Shown here: piece after piece, positions 35,322-45,214 of the stretch
Position numbering within the stretch: the stretch's first letter is position 1
How the letters are laid out: every line of letters starts with the position of its first letter
NCBI GenBank assembly: GCA_037179385.1
Contig: CM074190.1
Location: 12,110,206-12,174,205, forward strand
Reading direction: 5' to 3'
DNA length: 64,000 nucleotides
DNA from: Holothuria scabra
Lineage: Eukaryota > Echinodermata > Holothuroidea > Aspidochirotida > Holothuriidae
Notes under the pieces: model-generated
What the model saw: the letters and a program-made list of their open reading frames with translations, nothing else
The model's database searches: none
What the model was told of the DNA's origin: nothing
Made by a program: the position numbers and the translations under genes

Positions 35322-36330
35322 AGCTCATGTATACTGTAGCACTGCTTTGAAAGCTTGTACACATCCCTGGTGTCAACTCTGAAACATTATTTGAATAACC
35401 GCTGCCTGGCCAGTGGTGGGTCGTACAATTGATAAGCGCATTAGAAGTAGGGAACAACATTTTGAGAATGACTCTCTTGTATGACTAAAACACCCAAAGT
35501 AAGCTATTTCTTCTTATCTAATGAACTAGCTTCTTAAATGCAAACCTGCAAGATTTGGGAACAAGATCCTTATTCTAAACTTGTTGCAAGTGATTTTTTT
35601 TGTACTTTCTCACTTGTTTTATGTGCATCATAGGATTGAATGAGACAGTGAGTGCATTATTACTGTATGCATGAGGTTCTGTTTTACCTACAGACTGATA
35701 TAAATTACAGCACATTGTCTTAAACTAGCCTTCCTCTAACCTGTGAATTTTTACCAGGTTGTACTGCCACTCCTTTGAATTTCTCTTACAGTATTTTAAT
35801 AGCTAGACCAACCGAACTGTAAAATTAAAATAAAACTGTCTTTGGTGAAAAAATCAGTGCTTGAAGCTCTTAAATTAATGAACTGCACTATTGTTTATTG
35901 AAGGTTTCATACCAGCAGTATGGTGTTATATTTTACAGTGACGACACTACTTCTATTCCAACCAGCACAGTGATATTGAATTGTGATAGCATGTATAGTG
36001 TATAATGAATTTTTTTACCTTTTTGGACGGTTAAAGTTTTTCCTGTCGGATGTACAGTATACTTAAGTTTGCCACATCAACACATGGCCGCTGAAATTTT
36101 AAAAATTGACCAAAAAAATCAAAATTAAGAACTTGGTGAGATAGAAAGTATAAATCAAGGGTCTACAAAGAATTATTGGATTTTTGTTGCATCCTCTGAT
36201 GGCATATTACCTTTGTTAGTAGCATAAATGAAATGCTTTGGGTGGATGAGGTTATAGGCAACAATGTTTTGGTAAAATATGTAAAGTCCAGTACTGTACT
36301 GTACATATCTTTGATTGCATAGATAAAAAC
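35322..36330. other. Unassigned CpG-poor sequence
   Basis: No gene or element is recognised. Confidence 0.4.
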
Positions 36331-36455
36331 GGTGTGATCATTATTCTGAAAGGTTGTTATTCTGAAGGTTCTTTAATATTCCAAATTGAAGATAAGTTTT
36401 ATTATTCCAAAGGGTTAATTGTTATTCTGATTCGAGGATAAGGTTTGCTATTCAA
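36331..36455. repeat. Fragment of GTTATTC array
   Basis: Diverged units such as CATTATTCTGAAAGG, GTTATTCTGAAGG and TATTCCAAAGGG occur in one orientation only. It is a decayed arm related to the palindromic array elements at 27.2 and 30.5 kb. Confidence 0.65.
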
Positions 36456-36647
36456 CTTGATATGTATGGTCTCCTAATGAAAACGAAACAAAATTAGTAT
36501 AGGTCTTCATGTTTTACCTTATGTAAACATTTTGAGGGCGGCCCAAAACCAAGGCAGAACACTTCAAAACTTTTAACCACATTTCTCACAAGTGTAGTTT
36601 ATAAAAAAAAAAAAAAAAAATTAGGGAAATCATAGTCACTTTCATGA

Positions 36648-36974
36648 GTGGCAATCAACAAAAAGAAAAGGCAAAACTTTTAACTTCAACTGGATATCTT
36701 TGTTCATAAACACATCCCCACCCCTTTCTCTTAATCCTCATACCGTAAGCAATCATGGCAGTGCAACTCATTTAATATATACAGTATATGGTAATCAACA
36801 CAAAATATGGCAAAAATGGTTAATACAACTTGATATTGAATGTTCATAAAGTCACATACACCTGTCCCCCACTTCTTTCCCTCCATCCCCATTTCAAATG
36901 TGACAATTAATCTCAGTCATTACAGTGTGTGCCAGTCAACACAAAATGTACAACTTTGGTAGCAAAACCTGTAA
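36648..36974. repeat. Degenerate tandem repeat, period about 143 bp
   Basis: Units start near 36648, 36790 and 36931 with GGCAATCAACA, GGTAATCAACACAAAAT and CCAGTCAACACAAAATG. Within units TTGTTCATAAACACATCCCC and ATGTTCATAAAGTCACATAC correspond. The A-run at 36603-36620 lies just upstream. Confidence 0.6.
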
Positions 36975-37457
36975 CATATCAGGACACTCTAAAATTTGAA
37001 ATTTTAACGTTTTCTGTGACTTTCGGACTTACAGTAAAACTTGACTTGTTATGCTAACTATAGGGCTGTGAATGTTTAGCAAAATAACTAAACGTTTAAG
37101 CTCAAAAATTTGTGATCTTTTAACGATTAATCGGGATTATCTTATCACAAAAAAAAAATAATTTCAGTATGTGGTGATTGGTACTGAATGTAATGCAGAA
37201 AGAGTAATAGCTGTTATCTTGCATGGTAAATTCAAATTAATCTGAAACTTTGAACCCTATATGGTTCAAAATTGTCAAAAAAAGGTTGTGTGATTAATCG
37301 CTTGTAGCTTTGTTCTAAATGTTTATTCCACATGCGATCGTTTAGCGATTAATCACTACTCGATCACAGCCCTAGCTAACTTTAGGCATTGTTATGTGGT
37401 AGTGACCCTTTGAGACTCTCATTAAGATATCGTTATCAACTCAGTGAGCCTCTTTAA
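36975..37457 (+). repeat. Dispersed repeat B, copy 1, split by a hAT element
   Basis: Aligns with 51053-51211. Left part: ATCAGGACAC...AAAACTTGACTTGTTATGCT. Right part: AGTGACCC...ATTAAGATATCGTTATCAACT and CAGTGAGCCTCTTTAA. The other copy lacks the 314-bp insertion at 37061. Confidence 0.75.
37061..37374. mobile_element. hAT-like element, 314 bp
   Basis: The termini are TAGGGCTGTGA and TCACAGCCCTA. The flanks are GCTAACTA (37053-37060) and GCTAACTT (37375-37382), an 8-bp duplication with one mismatch. The second copy of the host repeat at 51.1 kb reads ATGCTAACTACTGTATTTG without insertion. The interior has several TTTAGCGATTAATC/GATTAATCG words. There is no transposase frame. Confidence 0.93.
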
Positions 37458-38033
37458 ATCACACAATTAGATACTGAAAGCTAACCTACTGTAGATAATA
37501 TGATAATGCAAATTTCCAGTGATGGTGAGAACATGTGCTTGGAAGGGGGTATTAATTGGGGCAACTATGCAATGATAGAACCTTGATGTATGCATGTGAT
37601 ACTAAACAACTAATTTACATGAATGAGCACAATTTTCTTGAAGTTGGACTTAAATTTTGGTAGATGGTCCACAGTGGTCATAATTCATGTACAGTATTAT
37701 TCGTTCTTCACTTGGTACTAGCTGCACTTGATAGGTGTCGTTAAAGCACACCACCTCTCCATTACCTTTCAACATCTGGACCTAGCCAACCATTTATCTA
37801 AAGTTCTTATAGTCAAACATATAGTGGTTGCTTTAGCCAGGTTGATTTTAAAATGTTATGTGTGACTACATGTGTGAATGCTGGGAGGGGTGATGGTAGT
37901 GAAAAATGTTAATTAACAATGTATAGTTCATTGGTTTACCTGTCCTGGTATTTATAAGCAAATAACAATAAAGAAATAGCATTTATCCTGAGAAAATTAT
38001 ATTTAAAAATCTTTTTAAAGAGTTTTTGCCACT
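37458..38033. other. Unassigned CpG-poor sequence
   Basis: No gene or element is recognised. Confidence 0.4.
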
Positions 38034-38063
38034 AACAGGTTTTGGACGCATCCAAAACCTGTT
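38034..38063. repeat. Perfect 13-bp stem hairpin with 4-base loop
   Basis: AACAGGTTTTGGA, loop CGCA, TCCAAAACCTGTT. A further TCCAAAACCTG lies at 38116-38126 with GGTTTAAA words between, so this may be one end of a small decayed palindromic element. Confidence 0.75.
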
Positions 38064-38360
38064 TTTGACACTTGGTTTAAACTGCGGTTAAAACCATGGT
38101 TTAAATCACCAGTGTCCAAAACCTGCAAACCCTGCCAATGTTTTTTTGCATCCAGATGCACAGATGCTCAGTAGGAGATGTTAAAAGCTCAAAATTATGA
38201 TGAAGTCCAAAGTTGATCCTTTTGAGTGAATTTGCAGATGCTCAGTCATTTTTTTTTAATTTTTTTCTGATCTAGGTTAAGCTACTGTACAGTAGGCCTA
38301 GACTATAAACTGTAAATTTTATCCAAACATAGCCAGAGTGGTTGTGCCGATGCTCAGTGG

Positions 38361-38632
38361 AACCATATTTTGGTGTGGGTGTGCAGATGCTCGGATGCGA
38401 AGTCAATATTTACAGTGTCGCATTGCATCCACGCATCCATATATGCTAAGTGGTGGCCCTTGCATTCTATACATATGTTCAATTTGAGAACAAGTCATTG
38501 TTATCCATTTCTTGAAGACTACAACCATATTTTGGTGTGGGTACGCAGGTGCTGGGATGCGAAGTCAATATTTACAGTGTCGCATTGCATCCAGGCATCC
38601 ATATATGCTAAGTGGTGGCCCCTGCATTCTAT
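38361..38632 (+). repeat. 162-bp tandem duplication
   Basis: AACCATATTTTGGTGTGGGT starts at 38361 and again at 38523. The second unit matches through GTGGTGGCCC.TGCATTCTAT (to about 38632), with only a handful of differences. An open frame that runs through both units is a by-product. Confidence 0.92.
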
Positions 38633-38727
38633 AACTGTACAGTACCATTGTTTTGCCCCTTTCCAGTTCACCCCCAAAATACCAGTTTGCTTCCAAGCAT
38701 TGACCAGTTCACCCCCCAATCTGTCTT

Positions 38728-39884
38728 GAGCAGTTGCAACTTGAAGTACATAGTTTCATAGACTGCATTGTTTCATGGTTGGTTCTTAAGAGTCATCAGT
38801 CCGGGAGATTCTCCGAAAAAGGAGAACTTCAAATTCTCCGTTTTCGGAGAATATTTAAGCGCCATTTTGAAATTTACCCACAATGCTGCACTATTTACAC
38901 AATAAAAAACATAAGGTTCAACCTTTGAAACCCTTCTGGAAAATTAGTACCCGCCTAGGAAAGGTCAAAAACTGAATATTTGTGTCGCTGAAATTGTTAT
39001 CTACAACTTTTCCGTGCACTAAATGGAAGTCCACCGTGCCAATTTTGAGAAAATACAGATTAAAGTAATGACACTTTCCGATGACCCTCATTAATAGACG
39101 CAGTACAGTCGTCGCTGCCGTTGCACATATCGTTATTGCATGATCGTTAATTGGTGTCCGCACAAAGAGAACGCGTTCCTTCATAACCCTTTGTTTGACA
39201 GCTCAGTATATTACACGAACTTGCTTTAAACTTTCAATTTGAGTACTGCTAATTTCCTCAGTCTTCATGAATTATTTTAGGTGTAAGGAACTCAACCCTA
39301 GAATAAAGCACGTTGACGAGTGTAAACAGTACTAATCCTACACACCAAACAGTTCAGACTGCTGTTCCCAGTTCACGTTACTATAAACTGCAGCTGTGCG
39401 GCATTTGAATGAAACACGAGATAAACTTACAACAATAAGAATGAATCACTGCTGAGGATGAGTTCTTGTTTCCCGTTCTAGTTATCTTTTCACACCTTAC
39501 TGTATAAAAAACGGTCCTACGAAACATCACAGTGTGCGTTCACTTCGTTAGTTGTATACTATTACAGGATGCATCATATGTGTTTGTCTGAGAAGCAACG
39601 GCTGTTACGAGAATAAGGCTCTAAATATTTATACAACACTTTGCATAAAAATTCTCCATTTTTGGAGAAAGTGAAGTTCTCCGATAACGGAGAATCTCCC
39701 GGACTGGTCATTGTGACAATATTTTTTCTCCAAATGTGAAGTTTACAAGGAGTAATTGCTTGGTTTACATTAAATATCCCAAAATATCATGAAACAAACT
39801 TTAAGGAAAAATAGGAAGAAAATTGTGAAATTTAGCTGTAATGCTCAAAGTAAGTTGGGGTGACTGCTCTTACACTTTAAGTCA
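38728..39884 (-). mobile_element. MITE family 2, copy split by a 910-bp element
   Basis: The two outer parts (38728-38796 and 39712-39884) together match the complement of 52350-52590. Shared words include GAGCAGT near each end, TTGTTTCATGGTTGG, TTGTGACAATATTTTTTC, AATTGTGAAATTTAGCTGT and GGGGTGACTGCTCTT. The interruption is the element at 38797-39706. The right end abuts a hAT-like element starting at 39885. Confidence 0.8.
38797..39706. mobile_element. 910-bp element with CAGTCCGGGAG ends
   Basis: Left end CAGTCCGGGAGATTCTCCG; right end CGGAGAATCTCCCGGACTG. The inverted arms extend about 65 bp with further GGAGAA/TTCTCC words. GTCAT is duplicated at 38792-38796 and 39707-39711. The corresponding site in the 52 kb MITE-2 copy is uninterrupted. 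No transposase frame lies inside, only short open frames. The superfamily is not recognised: 5-bp duplications occur in Transib and a few others, but the CAGT end does not point clearly to one. Confidence 0.9.
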
Positions 39885-40277
39885 CAGGGCTCAGTTTTTG
39901 TGGTTATCCGGTTGTCCAGGACAACTTAAATTCCGTATAGAGAAACAAAAGTTAAAAGTTGGTTGTCCAATGGACAGCCATTTTTCTCTCAGAATGAATT
40001 GGAAAGCAGCTTGATTTACAGTAATCTGATTAAAAAGTATACAACTAACTACTGTAATCAACTCCATACTTTTCCATTGTACAATATTTTAAGCTTCAAT
40101 TATTTTTGTCTCTTAAAGATCACATCTTTTTATTATTCAATAATACATGAACACAAATACTGTTTTGTAATTGTGCAAGAAATGTTTTTGACAACCACAT
40201 TTTCTTGAGGGCAGCTACCAAAAGTGAAATGGGTTGCCTGAAGGAAAACCATAAATTTCTCTGAAAATCGAGGCCTG
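39885..40277. mobile_element. Probable hAT-like element, 393 bp
   Basis: The left end CAGGGCTCAGTTTT and right end AAAATCGAGGCCTG are imperfect inverted repeats. GGTTGTCC words occur at 39911 and 39960. No clean 8-bp duplication was found, so the boundaries are provisional. Confidence 0.55.
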
Positions 40278-41690
40278 AAGTTGGATGTTAAGCTTTAATT
40301 TATTCTGGACATGCAAAGTCAAGTCAACACCTGATTGGTTGTCAGTATTGTCATTGAATATGCCAGTAGTCAATGCTCTAGAGTTGTGTAAGTTTTCTTC
40401 AGTATTTCACCAAATCCAGTTTCATAATGTCCTTACAACATCTTAAAAACTGTGATTGGCAGCATATCACAAAGTTCTGCATTTGGTCAAATTACGTTAG
40501 TTAGTGACACACTAGAGATTTATCAAATTCTTGCCCAAGAATATTTACTTACAATAATGCCTTGATTTAATAATAAAATTCCACTGTTACTACTGTACAA
40601 CAGTATGGTTGTAGCTGAGCATGTGTATAACAGTACCTGATGGGGGGGGGGGGGAATCATAGCATAATTTTTAAGAGAAGTTGGGCTACATGATTTTTTT
40701 ATTTGATCTAGATGTGTTAGAAAATTCAAAGGCAAATTGCTTTCACTCCAATTGGTGAAGCCATCCATATCATGCTTGGCATTTGAAAAATATTTACCTG
40801 ATTGAATTGTGAAAATTATGAAAGGAATCCCCTTGGTTATCCTTACAAGTAAATATGCAGTATTAGAGCTTTGAAATACAAAGAAGTAGTTGGAAAGTAC
40901 TGTGCATATTAAGGAATTAATTGCCATAACATTGACTTGTTAAGCCTTTTAATTGTAGAATAAACCAAATTTATAGGGGCAGGTCAATAGCCAGTGGGGG
41001 GTGGGGGGGTGGGAAGGGCAAGGGGGCAAAGCTTCCCTAAAAATTTTGTTGCCCTAGAGACTTTGAAGTTGAAGTTTGCCATTGACTCAATATATTTGTG
41101 CACATTTGGCCCCACTGAAAAATATTTCTCCCCTGTAAAGGTTTTGGTTCCCTTCTATGTCTTGTCTGGCTGCTCGCCTGATGGTGCTAAATTGTTGTAA
41201 GTTGAAATAACTCTGTGGATACTGGCCCATATCTTGCCGACCTACATGTAATGGGCTACTTAATTATAGCACACACTGTTACCACAGTAACTTCCTCTCA
41301 ACTATATTGTTTTAGAAAAGAATGAGTCCTTTTCAAAATGTACAAGTACAATAGAACCCTATTTTTTTAACAATCTTCCCAAAGGGCTATGCTTTATCCA
41401 TTTTGCTGTTGGTGTGATAGTTGTAGCCAACTTTTTAACTCCAGCAAAAATATGGTACTGTTCAGTGGCATATGCCGAAATTTTGAAAAAAAAGGGAGGG
41501 GGAAGAGGGTGAATTCCACAGGCTGACATGAGGGGAGCCACATAGAGGTCTAAGGCATTGGGTAATGAAAAGCTTTTGCCATTGAAACTGGCTAAATGGC
41601 AATGGTTTCTTATTATGACCAATATGAATGTAGTAATTGTAAGGTACAGTAAGTAGTATTGTCAGTAAAGTAGACGATGAATGGAAGAAT
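40278..41690. other. Unassigned sequence with hAT-like scraps
   Basis: No gene is recognised. A G12 run lies at 40641-40653. G-rich scraps at 40978-41050 and 41464-41520 (CAGTGGCATATGCCG) resemble ends of hAT-like elements but have no partners. A 134-codon open frame on the - strand (40523-40927) has no domain. Confidence 0.4.
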
Positions 41691-41699
41691 ATCAGGTCA

Positions 41700-41862
41700 A
41701 ATTATACAATTCAGGAAAGTAGCTCCTTGGTTTACATCAAATATGCAATGTTTAAGTCCTGAAATGACATGGAAAATGCTTGAACTTGAAATGATGTATC
41801 AATTTGTTAGATCTGGCTGTTGTTTCAAAATAAGTTTAGGGCAACTGCCTTTGCCCTCTAAG
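41700..41862 (-). mobile_element. MITE family 2, partial copy
   Basis: CTTGGTTTACATCAAATATG and TTTCAAAATAAGTTTAGGGC line up with CTTGGTTTACATTAAATATC and the end region of the 39.7 kb copy. The outer left part is missing or too diverged to see. Confidence 0.65.
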
Positions 41863-41993
41863 TTCTCTTGAACTGGAAGAGCATTATCGAAGCTGATATG
41901 ACAATGCACTATTGTAGCTGTGGTAACCACCACACACCAGGTGCTTCCATGAAGAACTTACCATGGTGTTATGATGCTGTAGAGAATAGTTAA

Positions 41994-42294
41994 AGGGCCA
42001 AACCTCTCACCCCAAACTACAATTTTGGTACGGGGGTACCGAAATTCTCCATTGGCTCAGCTATTCGATTGCGAGCTTATTCAAACAATGCAGAGTACCA
42101 AAGCGTGTATTACACAACATGAACAGTACTGAGAATGTTCGATTATATAAACTGAGTTTTTCTATACTCACCTTGAAGCAATATACTGAGATTCTATCTG
42201 GATGAGCATGAATTTCGGACAATTGTGGGAGGGGCTTGAGTAAGAAGGTTACAGTAGGAGAAGTGGTACTCTTTGGGGTGAGAGAACAGAGCCT
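41994..42294 (-). mobile_element. TTAA-MITE family 1, copy 6 (301 bp)
   Basis: TTAA at 41990-41993 and 42295-42298. It starts AGGGCCAAACCTCTCACCCC and ends GGGGTGAGAGAACAGAGCCT. Family interior is in complement orientation (CATGAATTTCGGACAATTG, CAAACAATGCAGAGTACC). Confidence 0.92.
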
Positions 42295-42298
42295 TTAA

Positions 42299-43164
42299 AG
42301 AGTCTAAAAGCATGTCACCCAGCTGCATGTTCAACATACTTCTACTGTACCTCATGCTGTAGAACAGTCTACATACTGTAACTGTGTGGAGTAAATTCCC
42401 AGTGTGTGTGATGAAGTTGGTCTGTTGCACCATCATTTTGAATGGAGTTAATCCTTGATTTGCTTGAGTTGTTCACCTTTATTTCTAGACCTCTAGTTTA
42501 GTCAAGCATGCACATGCCTTTTTTTTGCTTTTTTTTTATCACTTGATTATTCTTCTAGGGGGTGGGAGAGGTAGGCAATACAGTATATTAAAGGTCACAC
42601 AGTACTGTCGTTTAAAAATGTACATTGCCTTTATGATTTATAATGGAGTTGTCAACTCCTGTTACATTGAATTTGATTTTGGAAGGGCCTCTTACTTTGA
42701 AAAAAAAAGGTATTGCACCTGGAAAAGGACAGTCAAGTAGTAATTCCAATTTCTTTAGAATCATGACTCCAGTATTTTTTTCAACATTTTAAAAAATATG
42801 ATTAAGAAAATCCAATGTTGCAGGTACTACTGTATGTGTGTATTATCTAACATTAAAGGTATGTGGGTATATATGTGGATGATACACCTGCTTAGTTGAA
42901 AGTAATTTAAACTCATTTAAATGTTAAGAGTTCACCCCAACATTCTCCCATTAATACAGTATTCATCAAATATTGACTGTTTACAAGACAAACTGTTGCA
43001 ATAAACAACTGGCCAGGTGGGTTTTGATTGGATATTTTTGAAAGCTTCCAAGTAAAGGAACCTCATGGTATATCTCAAGTGTCCTTTGCATGTTTTTAAT
43101 GCCGCATATTTACATGTATATAACTCATATTTATTTATATGATATTTTAAATGATCTGTTGTCA
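42299..43164. other. Unassigned CpG-poor sequence
   Basis: No gene or element is recognised. Confidence 0.4.
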
Positions 43165-43480
43165 TCTAATAATAATAATAATAATAGTTGTAAAATAAAA
43201 AAATAGTCATAGAGCACCTTATATGAAAGGTAAATCTCAAAGGGCTTTACAAAACAAAATACAATACAGAAGAATGTTTAAGTTAGACAGTGCAAACAAA
43301 TGATGAAGCGCACGTAGCAAAGTAGAAAACTAACAATAAAAAATTGGACAAGAAAAATAAAGAAGAGTAGGAATAAACAAGGGTGATTAAAAAGAAGAAA
43401 TTTAGAATTGCTACTATCAAAGTACTTGATAAAAAAAGATGACATTTTAAGTTTTTGTGAGATTTTAAGGTAGTGTGACA
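43165..43480 (-). mobile_element. Probable LINE 3' tail with (ATT)n
   Basis: An (AAT)6 tract at 43170-43187 is followed by AGAGCACCTTATATGAAAGG and CTCAAAGGGCTTTACAAAAC. In complement this reads as an RNA-like 3' end finishing in (ATT)n, a common ending of CR1/L2-type LINEs. It lies on the same strand and downstream of the reverse-transcriptase relic at 44265-44660, so the two probably belong to one old insertion, later split. Confidence 0.5.
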
Positions 43481-44081
43481 TTAAAATGACAAAATTGGGT
43501 TTTCGATGTCAAAAGCATTAAAAACCAATAAACTGACCATAATTCCCATCAAAATCCATCAAAAAGTGACCATTTTACAGGGCAATTTGCACTTCATCAG
43601 GAATAAACATGGGCTCAGTCTGTAAATCTTGTGATGTTATGGGGGTAGGGGAGCATATACAGCTTTTGTTAAATTTTGATTTTGCAATTTTGATTTCAAG
43701 GACAGTTGTAACACAAGTTTGCCTTGACAAGTTTATTTTGGAAAGTAAAATTGTGTCCTTTAACATCATCAGTATCAGTTACCAAACCATAGAGGATATG
43801 ATGAGTAATTCAGAGAAAATGAACGCTGAGTTAGCTAATGAAATGTTAACACTTTGCAAAACTCCACATCATTATTTTTGCATAAGCAATTGGTGGTTCA
43901 GAATCATTCAAATTTTAAAGAGGTTCTGTAAGTATGTTTTGAGAACCATTATAAACATTTGTATAATTCCAACAGACTTGCTAAGGTTCATTTCCTGTAA
44001 ACTGCCAATGAAGCTAGTCAGGGCCTTTTGCTGAGATTTAAACTTATCAAAAGAGAGTAGAACACTGTAAATATACCAATC
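43481..44081. other. Unassigned sequence between LINE parts
   Basis: A 141-codon open frame on the + strand (43609-44034) shows no domain and lies between two parts of an apparent - strand LINE. It may be an inserted sequence or diverged LINE 3' region. Confidence 0.35.
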
Positions 44082-44231
44082 GACCTATTTCCAAATAGCA
44101 ATTACAATGAATTGTGGGATAGAGTTTTGGGTGTGCGTCAGTTTTAGCCACAGTAAAATGCCATTGGCAAAAATGACAAACACCAAAACTCTATCCCATT
44201 ATCCTTTGTAATTGCTATTTGGAAATAGGTC
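44082..44231. mobile_element. Foldback MITE, 150 bp
   Basis: Near-perfect arms of about 52 bp: GACCTATTTCCAAATAGCAA at the left end against TTGCTATTTGGAAATAGGTC at the right end, then GGGATAGAGTTTTGG against CCAAAACTCTATCCC. The spacer is about 45 bases. It lies within or beside the decayed LINE. No clear target duplication. Confidence 0.88.
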
Positions 44232-44264
44232 TATGAAAAACATTAGAAAGCTTCAGAGAAAATA

Positions 44265-44660
44265 TAAAAATTCACCTCCCCTGGTAAAGCTTACAATTAT
44301 CTAGAGGTTGAAAAAGGGGTCTGGATGGATGAGTGAAGAGCAGTACCAAAACTACATCAAAAGTTGAAAGATGATGGCATGCTGGTGCCATGCCATGTAA
44401 AATTTTAAAAAGAAAACATAGACAAATTTAAGTCAATATTATGTTGTTTGGCGAGTAAAGTTTTAAAACAGAAGTACTAATGTTCTCATGTTTCTTTTTC
44501 CTTCAATCAAATGGACAGCAGAATTATGGGTTAATTGAGCTTTGTGGATTTCATAAGCAGGCAGACTAAAGATTGATTAGTCTATTGCAATGATGTAAAT
44601 GGAATTCACAAAAGCATGAACTAATTTTTCTGTTGTAGATAGCTTTAGGAGTGCTCTCAC
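44265..44660 (-). pseudogene. Decayed LINE reverse transcriptase, C-terminal part
   Basis: On the - strand the segment 44640-44480 translates to TEKLVHAFVNSIYIIAID, stop, SIFSLPAYEIHKAQLTHNSA and VHLIEGKRN. This matches the LVHAF..S.LDYCN....LP...I..LQ..QN.AARL pattern that follows the reverse-transcriptase domain in CR1/L2/Jockey-type LINEs. Further on, after a frameshift, FKILHGMAPA at about 44388-44418 matches the FK.LHG.AP. block. At least two stops or frameshifts are present, so it is not functional. Confidence 0.85.
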
Positions 44661-44731
44661 AATTTAGAGCTGATCTTGAGGGGGCAATCAGATTTGGATC
44701 ATATATTCCCCTCTAGATCAAAGGTTTTTGC

Positions 44732-45214
44732 TTTCACACTTGATCCCCGGCAGTGAATTGAGCCCGAATCAAGCGTTCAACAAAAAGAAAGGGACACAAG
44801 GAACTAGGTGGTGGTTGTTGTTATGATGCAAGCGTTAATGCATTGCACATGCACACATATCCCATGAGAGAATGAAAATACAGGTGATATGGTTACAGCA
44901 GGGCAAATACAGCATACAAAGTGTTGTATTGCCTCTTACCGAATAAGCTATACTCAGGCTATCATGAAAATGTTACCTACAGTACGATACTAAATACCGT
45001 CTTATCTATATTTGCTTTTGAAACAGCAGAAAGTATGACTGTTAGTGCTTCAAAGATGTCTACTACTGGTTTTAGCCCTAGTAGACAACAAAATGGTTGC
45101 AGTAACAAAGATCTTTTACCTTAGTCATTTCTGGTTGGGATTAAATGCCCTAAAGTGTGCAAATAACATTCAGGACCCCTCCCCTCATCCCTCAGTGTGA
45201 TTTTGAAGTGTGAA
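44732..45214. mobile_element. Possible decayed TTCACACTTGATCC element
   Basis: TTTCACACTTGATCCCC near the left and GAAGTGTGAACC near the right are imperfect inverted repeats. They resemble the TGTTCCCACTTGATC words of the element at 47431-47963. The boundaries are uncertain and no duplication was found. Confidence 0.4.

Noticed and set aside
43609..44034. 141-codon open frame on the + strand
   Set aside because: No domain, and it lies between two parts of an apparent - strand LINE insertion.
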